Counted from the first letter of the stretch, positions 34,944 through 45,774 are shown. The stretch: DNA of 62,080 nucleotides from Bacteroidaceae bacterium (GCA_017427065.1 JAFRTL010000015.1:1-62080); one strand, 5' to 3'. Notes: generated from the sequence alone by a model not told the origin. Program-made: numbers and translations.

Positions 34944-36222
34944 AATGATACAACCAGCCATCAAGTCGCCTGCAGAGTTTAATGTGCTATATCCTCAGCA
35001 GTCAGTTCTTCCCAATGGAGTTCCTTTGAACATTCTGAACGTTGGAGATAAGGAGATCATTCGTATAGATTTTGTCTTTGAGGCTGGCAGATGGCAACAG
35101 CAACAGCTTTTGCAAGCTGTTTTCACGAACAGGATGCTTCGCGAAGGTACGGCTTCCATGACTGCTGCACAGATAGCTGAGCAACTGGATTTTTATGGTG
35201 CTTGGCTTGATTTGTCAGTTTCAGCCTGTCATGCTTTCATTACGCTCTATTCTTTGAGTAAATACCTGCAACCTACGCTTGATGTCTTAGAGTCTATGCT
35301 GAAAGACCCCATATTCCCAGATAAAGAATTGGGAATCATCGTGGCAACCAATTTGCAGCAATATTATATAGGATTAAAGAAAACTGATGTTCTGGCACGA
35401 AAAGCTTTCTTGAAAGCGCTCTATGGAGATCATCATCCTTATGGCAGATCTGCAGAAGAAGAGGATTATAGAGTGATTACGGCTTCCTCATTGCAGACAT
35501 TCTTTAACGAGTTTTACCATTCGAAGAATTGTTCGATTTTCATAGCTGGTAAAGTGACCACAGTGTGTGTGGAGATGATAACCTCACGTTTCGGAGAATC
35601 CCCATTTGGAAGGACAACTGAAAAAGTGTCAGCTAAGGATTATAATCCAGAAACGGCACAGGAGAAATCTTTCTTTATTGAGCAACCAGAAGCTTTGCAG
35701 AGTTCCGTGCGTATGGGTATGCTGACGCTTCCATGCACTCATCCCGATTTTCTGAAGATGCGTGTGCTGACAACCATCTTCGGAGGTTATTTTGGCAGTC
35801 GATTGATGTCCAATATCCGTGAAGAAAAAGGTTATACCTATGGCATCAATGCTGGCATTGCTCCCTATCCGCAGGATACCATGTTGCTGATTTCTGCAGA
35901 AACAGCCCCCGAATATGTCCGTCCACTTATAGCAGAAGTCTATCATGAAATAGACCGTTTGCAACAAGAATTGGTGTCAGAGAAAGAGCTTTCTATGGTG
36001 AAGAATTATATGATAGGCGAATTATGTCGTAACTACGAAAATTCTTTTTCCTGGTTAGATGCATGGGTATATGCCTATACGCTCAACCTTCCAAAGACTC
36101 ATTTCATCGATACATTTAGGACCATCAAAGAGATCAATGCAGAAGAAATCAGGGAGATGGCAAGGCGTTATTTATGTCAAGATACCTTAAAAGAAGTCGT
36201 TTCTGGCAAAAAAATGTCATAA
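34933..36222 (+). CDS. M16-family (insulinase-like) protein lacking the zinc motif
   Basis: This 429-residue protein has the two-lobed M16B fold length. At the usual HxxEH position the sequence reads FVFEAGRWQQQQLLQAVFTN, without the metal ligands. The C-terminal lobe keeps REEKGYTYGINAG, the Arg/Tyr substrate-binding block of the family. It is therefore probably the non-catalytic partner of an active M16 subunit encoded elsewhere, or a folding factor. No signal peptide is obvious. It overlaps kdsB by 11 bases. A second ATG at 34945 would avoid the overlap. Confidence 0.8.
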   Translation: MLDRMIQPAIKSPAEFNVLYPQQSVLPNGVPLNILNVGDKEIIRIDFVFEAGRWQQQQLLQAVFTNRMLREGTASMTAAQIAEQLDFYGAWLDLSVSACHAFITLYSLSKYLQPTLDVLESMLKDPIFPDKELGIIVATNLQQYYIGLKKTDVLARKAFLKALYGDHHPYGRSAEEEDYRVITASSLQTFFNEFYHSKNCSIFIAGKVTTVCVEMITSRFGESPFGRTTEKVSAKDYNPETAQEKSFFIEQPEALQSSVRMGMLTLPCTHPDFLKMRVLTTIFGGYFGSRLMSNIREEKGYTYGINAGIAPYPQDTMLLISAETAPEYVRPLIAEVYHEIDRLQQELVSEKELSMVKNYMIGELCRNYENSFSWLDAWVYAYTLNLPKTHFIDTFRTIKEINAEEIREMARRYLCQDTLKEVVSGKKMS

Positions 36223-36286
36223 TTTGCACGATTCTTTTTTATTTTAGGGCTGAAATAATAACTTTGCAGCCAAAACAGCTGAACTA

Positions 36287-37432
36287 ATGAAATATTTGAA
36301 CATAATAATATTATCTGTTATTCTCACTCTTCCAGTCGGCATTCAAGCGCAAGGTCTGGGAAATCTTTTCGATTCCAATACTTCTATAAGCATTAAGACA
36401 TATACTTTCAAGGACGGCTCTGTGTATTCTGGAGAAATGAAAAAGAATAAACCAGACGGTAAGGGCAGAACGGTATTTCCAACAGGTGACACCTATGAAG
36501 GCGACTATGTAAAAGGTATGCGTGAAGGCTATGGCATTTATACTTTCACAGATGGAGAAAAGTATGAAGGACAGTGGTCTCAGGATAAGCAGCATGGTAA
36601 AGGTATCTATTATTTTGCTAATAATAACCGCTATGATGGTATGTGGTTTGAGGATTATCAGCAAGGTGAAGGCACCATGTATTATTATACAGGCGATGTA
36701 TATGAAGGAAATTGGATTGCCGATAAACGTGAAGGTAAAGGTACTTACACTTGGAAGAACGGTGCCCGTTACGAAGGCGATTGGAAAGACGACAAAAAAG
36801 AAGGACAAGGTGTTTTCATTTGGGAAGATGGTTCAAAGTACGAAGGTGGCTGGAAAGACAATAAGCGTTCTGGTAAGGGCACTTTTGAGTATGCCAATGG
36901 GGATAAATATATAGGCGATTGGGAGAATGATGTGCAACATGGAAAAGGCATCTATTATTCCAATACTGGTGACCGCTATGAAGGGAACTATGTGGATGGT
37001 GAACGTAGTGGCGAAGGTGTTTGCTATTTTGCTGATGGTAATAAGTATGTTGGCATGTTTAAGAACGGATACCAGAATGGTAAGGGAACCTACACATGGT
37101 CCAATGGGGCAGTCTATGAAGGCGAATGGCTCAACAACGAACGTAGTGGTACAGGAACCTATCGTTGGGATTCTGGCGATGTGTATGAAGGCCAGTGGAA
37201 GAACAATCTGTTCGATGGAGAAGGCAAATTAACACAAGCCGATGGTGCCATGTATAGCGGACACTTCAGTAAAGGACAGAAAAACGGAAGTGGCGTGGAG
37301 ATTTCCAAGGATGGTACACGTATGGAATGTATATATAAGGATGGCAAAAAAGAAGGACCATTTGTAGAAACAGATGCCAATGGAAATGTCATTCGTAAAG
37401 GTACCTATAAAAATGACCGCCTCCAACCATAA
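36287..37432 (+). CDS. MORN-repeat protein
   Basis: This 381-residue protein has a signal peptide of about 21 residues (ending GIQAQG) and 13-14 consecutive MORN repeats of about 23 residues, each with YxGxW/Y followed by GxGxY/F. MORN repeats form extended beta-hairpin rods, and in bacteria their partners are mostly unknown. It is predicted to be exported. Its last 20 bases overlap the NusG-like gene. A TAACTTTG -7 box lies at 36259-36266. Confidence 0.9.
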   Translation: MKYLNIIILSVILTLPVGIQAQGLGNLFDSNTSISIKTYTFKDGSVYSGEMKKNKPDGKGRTVFPTGDTYEGDYVKGMREGYGIYTFTDGEKYEGQWSQDKQHGKGIYYFANNNRYDGMWFEDYQQGEGTMYYYTGDVYEGNWIADKREGKGTYTWKNGARYEGDWKDDKKEGQGVFIWEDGSKYEGGWKDNKRSGKGTFEYANGDKYIGDWENDVQHGKGIYYSNTGDRYEGNYVDGERSGEGVCYFADGNKYVGMFKNGYQNGKGTYTWSNGAVYEGEWLNNERSGTGTYRWDSGDVYEGQWKNNLFDGEGKLTQADGAMYSGHFSKGQKNGSGVEISKDGTRMECIYKDGKKEGPFVETDANGNVIRKGTYKNDRLQP

Positions 37433-38510
37433 CAAAACGAGAATCACAGAATTATCAGATTCTCCCGAGCGACTGGAATATCTGAAAAGTCTTCGTGACA
37501 TTCATTGGTATGTTCTGAGACTGCCTGCTACTACTCGTAACTGTGAGGCTGAACTGAGTGCTGAAGTTGAACGTCGAAAAGAGATTGGTGAACCTACGTT
37601 TGATTTCTTCGCTCCAACGTATATCCCTGCCTCTTCTAATGATAAAAAGGGTGGTAGTCGTCAGCGTCGTTATTTGCTCTACAATTATGTCTTCATCCAT
37701 TCTTCTGTACAGGATATTTTTCAGTTGAAGAAGCGCTTTCCAAAGTATAATTTCCTTCCTCGTAAGGGAGTAGGCCCCTATGCACGTTATCCTTTTGTCT
37801 CTGATGAAGAGATGGAAAGGTTTAAATGGGTTGCTGCTGCTTATGCCAACAAGGTTCCTATGATAGAGCCTACGCTTCAGCAACTTTCCAAGGGTGACCG
37901 CATTCGTATCACTGCAGGACAGTTTGCTGGCATTGAAGCCACACTTGTTAGTTATAACGGAACAGGGCGTAAAGATATCGTAGTACGTGTAGAAAATGTG
38001 CTTTGGGTGCCATTGCTACATGTAGAGCCAGGACAATACGAATTGATCTCGCTAAACGAAAAGGGGAAACATCTGTATTTTCAATTGGATTCTTCTAAGT
38101 ATTGGCAAGGGCTGCATGAAGCATTGGGCCATTTTTTTACAGGTGCGCTGGTTGATAAGGATAAGATACTAGCCAATGAAGTAATTACCACATTCAAGCA
38201 TCTGGAAGTCGATACGGATGTTACACGTACCAAACGTCTTTGTTTACTTCTTTTTTCATATATGATTATGGATAGAATAATGGAGAAGGGACAGGTGATT
38301 GTAGAAATGGAAACGATGCTTTCTACCGTAAAGGCTGAGATACCTTATGCATTACTTCTTTCCTCTCTTTATGTGAGTACGAACAATTATTTGTACTATG
38401 AAAGTATCCACAACATAGTGAATCAATGGAAGAAAGAAGAGAAGCAGAAAAAGAACAAACTTCAAATAATCAGTCGTCTGGAAGATTATGATCGTTGGCT
38501 AAAGCATTAA
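37413..38510 (+). CDS. NusG/UpxY-like antitermination factor with a C-terminal extension
   Basis: This protein has 365 residues from the ATG at 37413; an upstream in-frame ATG at 37374 lies deeper within the MORN gene. An N-terminal NGN domain (about 30-150, IHWYVLRLPATTRN and YLLYNYVFIHSS) is followed by a KOW-like segment (LSKGDRIRITAGQFAGIEAT). About 170 further residues are helical and match nothing I recognise. NusG paralogues (RfaH, UpxY, LoaP) help RNA polymerase read long operons. Those are usually first in their operon, whereas this one is last, overlapping a MORN gene and ending at a terminator. Confidence 0.82.
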   Translation: MTASNHNKTRITELSDSPERLEYLKSLRDIHWYVLRLPATTRNCEAELSAEVERRKEIGEPTFDFFAPTYIPASSNDKKGGSRQRRYLLYNYVFIHSSVQDIFQLKKRFPKYNFLPRKGVGPYARYPFVSDEEMERFKWVAAAYANKVPMIEPTLQQLSKGDRIRITAGQFAGIEATLVSYNGTGRKDIVVRVENVLWVPLLHVEPGQYELISLNEKGKHLYFQLDSSKYWQGLHEALGHFFTGALVDKDKILANEVITTFKHLEVDTDVTRTKRLCLLLFSYMIMDRIMEKGQVIVEMETMLSTVKAEIPYALLLSSLYVSTNNYLYYESIHNIVNQWKKEEKQKKNKLQIISRLEDYDRWLKH

Positions 38511-38540
38511 AAAAGCGTCAAGATTTTTCTTGACGCTTTT
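38511..38540. terminator. Bidirectional intrinsic terminator
   Basis: A perfect 13-bp stem (38511-38523 with 38528-38540, core AGCGTCAAGA) closes a TTTT loop. A-tract and T-tract flanks serve both strands. It lies between the convergent NusG-like gene and prs. Confidence 0.9.
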
Positions 38541-38558
38541 TATATCTACGGTGACAAA

Positions 38559-39497
38559 TCAAATCAGATATAGCGAACTGATAGGTTCGTTATTCACTAC
38601 ACGGCGAATGGTCTCTGCAAACATGGCAGCAATGCTCAGCTGCTTTACCTTACTACACTTTTTGGTATAAGGAATACTGTCAGTGAAGACCATTTCCTCA
38701 AGTCCAGATTCCTGAACACGGAAAGAGGCCGGATCTGACATTACGCAATGGCTTGCCATAGCACGTACACTATGAGCGCCATTTTCCAACATCAGGTTCG
38801 CAGCCTTTGTAATGGTACCTGCAGTATCAACAATATCGTCAAGAAGTACCACGTCTGCATTAGTGACATCACCTATTACTTGCATGGAAGCCACCACATT
38901 TGCTTTCTCACGCTTCTTGTCGCAAATCACCATCGGAGCACCAAGATATTTGGCAAAAGAACTGGCACGCTTGGAACCTCCAGCATCAGGCGTTGCAATC
39001 ACTAGATTAGGCAAATTCAGTGATTCGATGTAAGGCAGGAAAACAGAAGAAGCGTACAAGTGATCCACGGGGATGTTGAAGAAACCTTGAATCTGGTCAG
39101 CATGCAAATCCATTGTGATCAGACGGTCGATACCTGCTACAGACAATAAGTCGGCAACCAACTTGGCTCCAATGGATACGCGAGGTTTATCCTTGCGGTC
39201 CTGTCTTGCCCAACCGAAGTAAGGAACCACTGCAACGATACTGCGTGCTGATGCGCGCTTTGCTGCATCAATCATCAAGAGTAACTCCATCAGATTGTCT
39301 GAGTTAGGAAACGTAGATTGAACCAAGAAAACGATTTTTCCACGAATAGATTCCTCGTAAGATACAGCAAATTCCCCATCGGCAAAGTGGGTAATGTTCA
39401 TTTGTCCCAGCGGACAATTTAATTCTGCACAGATTTTCTCAGCCAAATATCTGGAATTAGTTCCAGAAAAAACTCTAAAAGGTGCTAGCTCGCTCAT
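38559..39497 (-). CDS. prs: Ribose-phosphate pyrophosphokinase
   Basis: This 312-residue cytoplasmic enzyme makes PRPP from ribose 5-phosphate and ATP. Motifs are FSGTNSRYLAEKI, FADGEF, VVPYFGWARQDRKDKPR (flexible loop), TMDLHADQIQGFF and the PRPP-binding VVLLDDIVDTAGTI. The length and full motif set match class I Prs. A -7 box (TACCTTTG on the minus strand, 39537-39530) precedes the start, and a heptad repeat at 39547-39577 fills the gap to uvrB. Confidence 0.97.
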   Translation of the reverse strand: MSELAPFRVFSGTNSRYLAEKICAELNCPLGQMNITHFADGEFAVSYEESIRGKIVFLVQSTFPNSDNLMELLLMIDAAKRASARSIVAVVPYFGWARQDRKDKPRVSIGAKLVADLLSVAGIDRLITMDLHADQIQGFFNIPVDHLYASSVFLPYIESLNLPNLVIATPDAGGSKRASSFAKYLGAPMVICDKKREKANVVASMQVIGDVTNADVVLLDDIVDTAGTITKAANLMLENGAHSVRAMASHCVMSDPASFRVQESGLEEMVFTDSIPYTKKCSKVKQLSIAAMFAETIRRVVNNEPISSLYLI

Positions 39498-39546
39498 TGT
39501 TATAATTAGAAGATTTGGTTATTTGCTTGCAAAGGTAGTATTTTAT

Positions 39547-39577
39547 ATTGAACATTGCACATTGAATATTGAACATT
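39547..39577. repeat. Heptad tandem repeat (ATTGANN family)
   Basis: ATTGAAC, ATTGCAC, ATTGAAT, ATTGAAC and ATT are arranged with an exact 7-base period between uvrB and prs, ending just downstream of the uvrB stop. Confidence 0.75.
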
Positions 39578-39580
39578 TTT

Positions 39581-41647
39581 TTATTTCTTCATTTTTAATA
39601 GATCTTCGAGTCGTAATAATTCATCACGATATTGGGCTGCTTGAATGAATTCAAGGGCTTTGGCAGCTTTCTTCATCAGGCGGCGGGTCTGTTCTATGCT
39701 CTTTTCCAACTGTTCCTTACTCATATATTCCAAGATTGGATCTGCAGCGGCAGCAATGATATGCTCTTGTTCAACGTATGGGACAGGTTTCTTCTCTGCT
39801 GCATTGGTAGCAGTGGAAGTTCCACTGGTGACTTCATACGATTCAATGGAGCCCTTGAACACATCGAGATTTTTGCCTTTCTTAATCTGTTGAGGAGTGA
39901 TATTATTCTCTTCATTGTATCGTAACTGAAGTTCTCTACGACGATTGGTTTCGTCGATGGTCTTTTGCATACTTTCCGTTATGACATCAGCATACATAAT
40001 GACCAACCCATTGACATTACGTGCCGCACGTCCTGCAGTTTGGGTAAGTGAGCGTGCAGAGCGCAGGAATCCTTCCTTGTCTGCATCAATGATGGCAACG
40101 AGTGATACTTCTGGTAAATCCAGACCTTCACGCAATAGGTTTACTCCTATCAGTACATCGTAGATGCCTTCGCGCAGATCACTCATGATTTTTACGCGCT
40201 CCAAGGTATCCACATCGCTGTGGATATAATTGCAACGGAACCCAAGGTTCAGTAGATGTTCCGTTAGTTCTTCAGCCATACGTTTAGTCAGGGTGGTGAC
40301 CAAAGTACGTTCCTCACGTTCCACTCGGAGCTGTATTTCTTCCATTAAGTCATCTATCTGATTCATGCTTGGACGTACTTCGATAGGAGGGTCAAGCAAG
40401 CCTGTAGGACGAATGATTTGTTCAACAACGATGCCTTCCGAACGTTCCAATTCATAATCAGCAGGAGTGGCACTAACATAGATGGTTTGTGGGGTAAGCT
40501 CCATGAACTCATCGTATTTCAGTGGACGGTTATCTAAAGCTGCAGGAAGACGGAATCCATATTCTACCAGGTTCACCTTTCTCGCACGGTCACCTCCATA
40601 CATGGCATGAATCTGAGGTACACTCACATGACTCTCGTCTATTACCAGTAGATAGTCTTTGGGAAAAAAGTCCAGAAGGCAATAGGGACGTGTACCCGCA
40701 GCACGTCCGTCAAAGTAGCGTGAATAGTTTTCTATACCCGAGCAGTGTCCCAATTCTCGTAGCATTTCCATGTCATAGGTAACACGCTCATTTAATCGTT
40801 TTGCCTCTGTCATAAGTCCTTGATCCTCAAACCAACATACACGTTCGTGTAAGTCATGCTCTATCTCATGAATGGCACGTAGTGTACTCTCTTTGCTTGT
40901 CATAAAGAGGTTGGCTGGATAGATTTTATAGCTATCAAATGTCCCAATACGGACATTCGTCAGAGGGTCAATTTCCTCGATGCTATCCACCTCATCTCCC
41001 CAAAAAGTAATACGAAGGATATGGTCAGCGTATGCCAGATAGATGTCCACATTGTCACCCTTTACGCGGAAGTTCCCTCGATTTAGATCCACATCGTTCC
41101 TTACATATAGACACTCAACCAGTCTTCGAAGAAACACGTTTCTGCTGAAATTTTTACCACGTTGTACCTCTATAACATTATTATAGAAGTCGGCAGGATT
41201 GCCCATACCATAAATGCAACTCACACTTGATACCACGATTACATCATTCCTTCCAGAGAGTAGGGCAGAGGTTGCTGCTAATCTCAGTTTGTCAATTTCA
41301 TCGTTGATGGCTAGGTCTTTTTCTATATAAGTATCACTCTTTGGGAGGTACGCTTCAGGTTGGTAATAGTCATAATAAGACACATAGTACTCCACTGCAT
41401 TGTTTGGAAAAAAACTTTTGAATTCGCTGTAAAGTTGTGCTGCTAATGTCTTGTTGTGACTTAGTACTAAGGTCGGTTTGTTCACATTGGCTATCACATT
41501 GGCAATAGTAAATGTCTTACCAGAACCAGTGACGCCTAATAATGTTTGTGCAGGCAATCCTTCCAGCACGCCCTCAGTGAGTTGATGAATGGCTTCTGGT
41601 TGATCGCCCGTAGGCTTGTAAGCAGATGTAAGTTCGAATTGGTTCAT
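39581..41647 (-). CDS. uvrB: UvrABC system protein B
   Basis: This 688-residue subunit of the nucleotide excision repair system verifies damage and loads UvrC. Walker A is [14 protein letters not shown], and the beta-hairpin region is near [14 protein letters not shown]-box-like VIDESHVS, helicase motif [11 protein letters not shown] and a C-terminal UVR domain ([20 protein letters not shown]) follow. An in-frame TTG at 41671 would add eight residues, but the ATG at 41647 gives the usual MNQFEL start. A TACTTTTG -7-like box (minus strand) is at 41676-41669. Confidence 0.97.
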   Translation of the reverse strand: MNQFELTSAYKPTGDQPEAIHQLTEGVLEGLPAQTLLGVTGSGKTFTIANVIANVNKPTLVLSHNKTLAAQLYSEFKSFFPNNAVEYYVSYYDYYQPEAYLPKSDTYIEKDLAINDEIDKLRLAATSALLSGRNDVIVVSSVSCIYGMGNPADFYNNVIEVQRGKNFSRNVFLRRLVECLYVRNDVDLNRGNFRVKGDNVDIYLAYADHILRITFWGDEVDSIEEIDPLTNVRIGTFDSYKIYPANLFMTSKESTLRAIHEIEHDLHERVCWFEDQGLMTEAKRLNERVTYDMEMLRELGHCSGIENYSRYFDGRAAGTRPYCLLDFFPKDYLLVIDESHVSVPQIHAMYGGDRARKVNLVEYGFRLPAALDNRPLKYDEFMELTPQTIYVSATPADYELERSEGIVVEQIIRPTGLLDPPIEVRPSMNQIDDLMEEIQLRVEREERTLVTTLTKRMAEELTEHLLNLGFRCNYIHSDVDTLERVKIMSDLREGIYDVLIGVNLLREGLDLPEVSLVAIIDADKEGFLRSARSLTQTAGRAARNVNGLVIMYADVITESMQKTIDETNRRRELQLRYNEENNITPQQIKKGKNLDVFKGSIESYEVTSGTSTATNAAEKKPVPYVEQEHIIAAAADPILEYMSKEQLEKSIEQTRRLMKKAAKALEFIQAAQYRDELLRLEDLLKMKK

Positions 41648-41706
41648 ACTCTTGCAATTTTTACTGCACAAAAGTAATGAAATTTTGAAAATTTAAGATA
41701 GAGGTG

Positions 41707-41737
41707 TTGGTATATTCGTTGCGAATGTCTAACTTTG
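41707..41737 (+). promoter_or_regulatory. Promoter of the bamD-like operon
   Basis: TTG (41707-41709), N20, TAACTTTG (41730-41737). It fits the Bacteroidota primary sigma pattern and lies 19 bases before the chosen ATG. Confidence 0.6.
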
Positions 41738-41755
41738 CACATTATTTCGTTCAGA

Positions 41756-42577
41756 ATGAAGAAAAGTTACTATATACTCGCTTTGCTGGCCACGATTTTA
41801 TTCAGTTCCTGTCAAGGATTCAACAAACTGATGAACAATCCTGACCAATCTTACAAATACGAAGCAGCAAAGGCTTACTTCGCACAAGGGAAATATACCA
41901 AGGCAGAAACCCTGCTTAATGATATTATCGTAGTGTTGAAGGGTTCAGACAAAGGCGAAGAATCCCTCTATATGTTGGGTATGAGCTATTACAACGATAA
42001 TGACATGACTATGGCTCACGAAACCTTCTCTCAATATGTCACCACCTATCCACGTGGCACTTTCATTGAGTTGGCTAGGTTCTACTCAGGCAAATCTCTT
42101 TATTTGTATTCGCCAGAGGCTCGTCTCGACCAAAGTGGTACATATAACGCTATCAGTGAGTTGCAGGCATTCGTGGAATTGTTCCCCAACAGCGAAAAGA
42201 ATAATGAAGCCCAGTTCATGATCTTCGATCTGCAGGATAAGTTGGTAGAGAAGGAACTCTATTCCGCTCGCCTCTATTACAATATGGGTAACTATCTGGG
42301 AAACAATTACCAGGCTTGTGTGATAACAGCTCAAAACGCATTGAACGATTTTCCTTACAGCGAGCATCGTGAAGAACTTTCTTACCTGGTGCTTCGTGCT
42401 AAGTATGAGATGGCAGAAAACAGCGTGTTGAGCAGACGAATTGAACGCTATCGTGATGCACAGGATGAGTGCTATGCTTTCCGTAACGAATTCCCAGAGA
42501 GCAAGTACATCAAAGAAGCCAATGAGATGCTGGAAAAAACAGAAAAAGTGTTGGCCAACGTTTCAGACGATGAATAA
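41756..42577 (+). CDS. bamD: BamD-like outer membrane assembly lipoprotein
   Basis: This 273-residue protein has a lipoprotein signal (ATILFSSC) followed by tetratricopeptide-like helices (YEAAKAYFAQGKYTKAETLL and later repeats). Its pattern matches BamD, the essential lipoprotein of the barrel assembly machine. An in-frame TTG at 41735 overlaps the promoter -7 box, so the ATG at 41756 is preferred. The same operon continues with an omega-like subunit and a DUF4293 protein, a familiar order in Bacteroidota. Confidence 0.88.
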   Translation: MKKSYYILALLATILFSSCQGFNKLMNNPDQSYKYEAAKAYFAQGKYTKAETLLNDIIVVLKGSDKGEESLYMLGMSYYNDNDMTMAHETFSQYVTTYPRGTFIELARFYSGKSLYLYSPEARLDQSGTYNAISELQAFVELFPNSEKNNEAQFMIFDLQDKLVEKELYSARLYYNMGNYLGNNYQACVITAQNALNDFPYSEHREELSYLVLRAKYEMAENSVLSRRIERYRDAQDECYAFRNEFPESKYIKEANEMLEKTEKVLANVSDDE

Positions 42578-42607
42578 TTTATAATTAATAATATATATTT
42601 AGTAAGA

Positions 42608-42946
42608 ATGGATTACAGAAAGACAAATGCCGCTAACACCACGGTGGTGCGCGACTTGGAGAAAATTTGGAAACGTACAGGTAATATCTATGAGAGCATT
42701 GCCATCATTAGTAAGCGTTCCAACCAGATCAGTCAGGATATCAAAAATGACCTCTCTAAGAAACTTGCAGAGTTTGCATCATACAATGACAACCTTGAAG
42801 AGGTTTTCGAGAACCGTGAGCAAATAGAAATTTCACGCTATTACGAGAAGTTGCCAAAACCTACCCTGATGGCTATCCAAGAATTTATGGAAGGTAAAAC
42901 TTACTTCCGTAATCCTGCTAAGGATAAGGAGAAAATGGACTTATGA
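42608..42946 (+). CDS. rpoZ: RNA polymerase omega subunit (Rpb6-like)
   Basis: This 112-residue protein has TGNIYESIAIISKRSNQIS, the omega/Rpb6 signature region, followed by a lineage-specific helical tail. It supports RNA polymerase assembly. It lies 30 bases after bamD and overlaps the following DUF4293 gene by 4 bases. Confidence 0.85.
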   Translation: MDYRKTNAANTTVVRDLEKIWKRTGNIYESIAIISKRSNQISQDIKNDLSKKLAEFASYNDNLEEVFENREQIEISRYYEKLPKPTLMAIQEFMEGKTYFRNPAKDKEKMDL

Positions 42947-43401
42947 TACAGCGCATCCAATCCATATACCTGCTTTTGGCTGCCGTAGCAGTGGCTATCG
43001 CTATGTGCATCACCATAGGTTCCTATGTTGAGGTCGATGGTATCACCACCCATGTGCTCAAGCCTCTGGGCATCAGCTATGCCAATGGAGAGTTTCAATC
43101 CACTTGGGGATTGTTTGGTCTTTTATTCCTCAGTGCTGTGATTTCTATTGCAACCATCTTCCTCTTCCGTAATCGCATGTTGCAGATACGCATGACCATC
43201 TTCAATGCCGTGTTACTGGTAGGATACTACGTTGCTGTTGCAGTCTTTATCTTCTCTCTTAAAGGTGGTATGGACGATGCCAGTTTCCGTCCAGGTATTG
43301 GCTTGGCCTTGCCTGCGGTGAGCATCATTCTTTGCTATCTGGCCTTTAGGGGCATCTTCCGTGACGAGGTAATGGTCAAGGCAGCTGATAGGTTGAGGTG
43401 A
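42943..43401 (+). CDS. DUF4293 membrane protein
   Basis: This 152-residue protein starts MIQRIQSIYLLL, the family hallmark, with four predicted membrane helices (about 6-24, 52-72, 80-102 and 122-140). Function unknown. It overlaps the omega gene by 4 bases and is followed by a strong terminator. Confidence 0.85.
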   Translation: MIQRIQSIYLLLAAVAVAIAMCITIGSYVEVDGITTHVLKPLGISYANGEFQSTWGLFGLLFLSAVISIATIFLFRNRMLQIRMTIFNAVLLVGYYVAVAVFIFSLKGGMDDASFRPGIGLALPAVSIILCYLAFRGIFRDEVMVKAADRLR

Positions 43402-43421
43402 TCACACCATACGAAAAGTAT

Positions 43422-43458
43422 AAATAAGGCCATGAATTCATGGCCTTATTTTTTTTCT
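43422..43458 (+). terminator. Intrinsic terminator after the DUF4293 gene
   Basis: A 30-base perfect palindrome (43422-43451, centre GAATTC) forms a GC-containing stem (AAGGCCATG) followed by a run of eight T residues. Confidence 0.9.
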
Positions 43459-43480
43459 TAGGTTCAAAACTTTATCTTTT

Positions 43481-43511
43481 TTGCAATAATACGAAAATGT
43501 TTATATCTTTG
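43481..43511 (+). promoter_or_regulatory. Promoter of the CE1 esterase gene
   Basis: TTG (43481-43483), N20, TATCTTTG (43504-43511). It leaves an AT-rich leader of about 80 bases before the ATG at 43597. Confidence 0.55.
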
Positions 43512-43581
43512 CATAAGATGGATGGTTAATAATTAAATCAACTAAAAGCAACCAATAATCGTTCTATAATCATTGATATAA

Positions 43582-44763
<1,182 letters not shown>

Positions 44764-44782
44764 AAAAACTAACTGAAAAAAT

Positions 44783-44820
44783 ACGCCTGCTTCTTGACAT
44801 GAGAGGCAGGCGTTTTGCTT
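44783..44820. terminator. Terminator between convergent esterase genes
   Basis: ACGCCTGC (44783-44790) pairs with GCAGGCGT (44806-44813), followed by TTTTGCTTT on the plus strand. The loop is 15 bases. Confidence 0.7.
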
Positions 44821-44842
44821 TATGGGAGCGGGTGTCGTTTCT

Positions 44843-45673
44843 TTAGAAGGCAGCTTCTCTTTCTGGCCAACGGCCACGCTCCATAGAGAGGATGTAGCGC
44901 TTCATGATGAGGGCGGCAGGGCTGGCCATGTTGCCATGATTGAAGCCCTGAAGTTCGAACATGTGTACGTTTTTATGACCACAGACTTTCAGCATGCGCC
45001 AGAAGTAGGCTGTCTCTTCGTAGCGTCCCAGCATCTCCATCTCACGATCGGCACTGATGATGACGATAGGAGGAGCGTCTGGACGGATATGAAAGAGAGG
45101 GGCGAACTCGTCGATAAGTGGAGTGGTATTCTTAATGCCACGCTGATCACGCAGTGCGAAGTGGGTAATCACCTGTCCGCTGAAAGGAAACAGCGCACAG
45201 ATAGAGTCGGCATCTACTCCGTACTTGGCGAGCCATTTCTTCTCCAGGCCAATCATGTCTGTGAGGTAGCCACCTGCGGAGTGTCCAGATACGTAGATGC
45301 GCTGCACATTGCCACCATACTGGGCGATGTTCTTGAAAGTCCACGCTACGGCTGCTGCAGCATCGTCGATAACGTCAGGCAGCTCTGCCTTTGGCAGCAG
45401 GCGATAGTTCACGGTCACAATGCCAATGCCGCTCTCCATGAGTTCGGCTGGCAGGTATTTCTCTCCGCCTGTGAGACCACCTCCGTGGAAGAATACGGCT
45501 ACAGGGAAATTCTCCTTATCAGTAGGGTAGTAGAAATCGAGCTTACAACGCTCGTCTGCATACGCATTGCCCGTACCAGTGTGGTAGGGGATGTTCTCAA
45601 TGGTCTTGTAGTTCTGTGCCACTGTTGCCAATGCTATGAGCAAGAGGGCAAAAAGGGTGAAGGGCTTTTTCAT
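44843..45673 (-). CDS. Secreted alpha/beta hydrolase (HGGG-type esterase)
   Basis: This 276-residue protein has a signal peptide (about 1-19, ending ATVAQ). The oxyanion motif is HGGGLTGGEKY, the nucleophile elbow GHSAGGYL and the histidine near QGFNHGNM. It belongs to the BD-FAE/hormone-sensitive-lipase-like esterases and probably acts on acylated carbohydrates in the periplasm or outside. It is convergent with the CE1 esterase across a terminator. Substrate not determinable. Confidence 0.85.
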   Translation of the reverse strand: MKKPFTLFALLLIALATVAQNYKTIENIPYHTGTGNAYADERCKLDFYYPTDKENFPVAVFFHGGGLTGGEKYLPAELMESGIGIVTVNYRLLPKAELPDVIDDAAAAVAWTFKNIAQYGGNVQRIYVSGHSAGGYLTDMIGLEKKWLAKYGVDADSICALFPFSGQVITHFALRDQRGIKNTTPLIDEFAPLFHIRPDAPPIVIISADREMEMLGRYEETAYFWRMLKVCGHKNVHMFELQGFNHGNMASPAALIMKRYILSMERGRWPEREAAF

Positions 45674-45689
45674 AATAATCTTATTATTT

Positions 45690-45774
45690 ATTGAGGATTG
45701 AGAATTGAGGATTATCCATCCGGATGGGTTAATTCATGGCTGACAGCGCAGCCTAATTCTCAATTTTCAATTAT
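45690..45774. repeat. Inverted pair of heptad repeats around a 12-bp palindrome
   Basis: The left array has ATTGAGG, ATTGAGA and ATTGAGG (45690-45710). The right array is the same family inverted, TAATTCT, CAATTTT and CAATTAT (45754-45774). The 18-base arms 45697-45714 and 45754-45771 pair with 16 matches. Between them lies the perfect palindrome CCATCCGGATGG (45716-45727). The right arm runs into the yidC stop codon. Confidence 0.65.

Noticed and set aside
36311-36808. 165-codon open frame on the minus strand
   Set aside because: It is antisense to the MORN repeats. The repetitive coding strand keeps the opposite frame open by chance.
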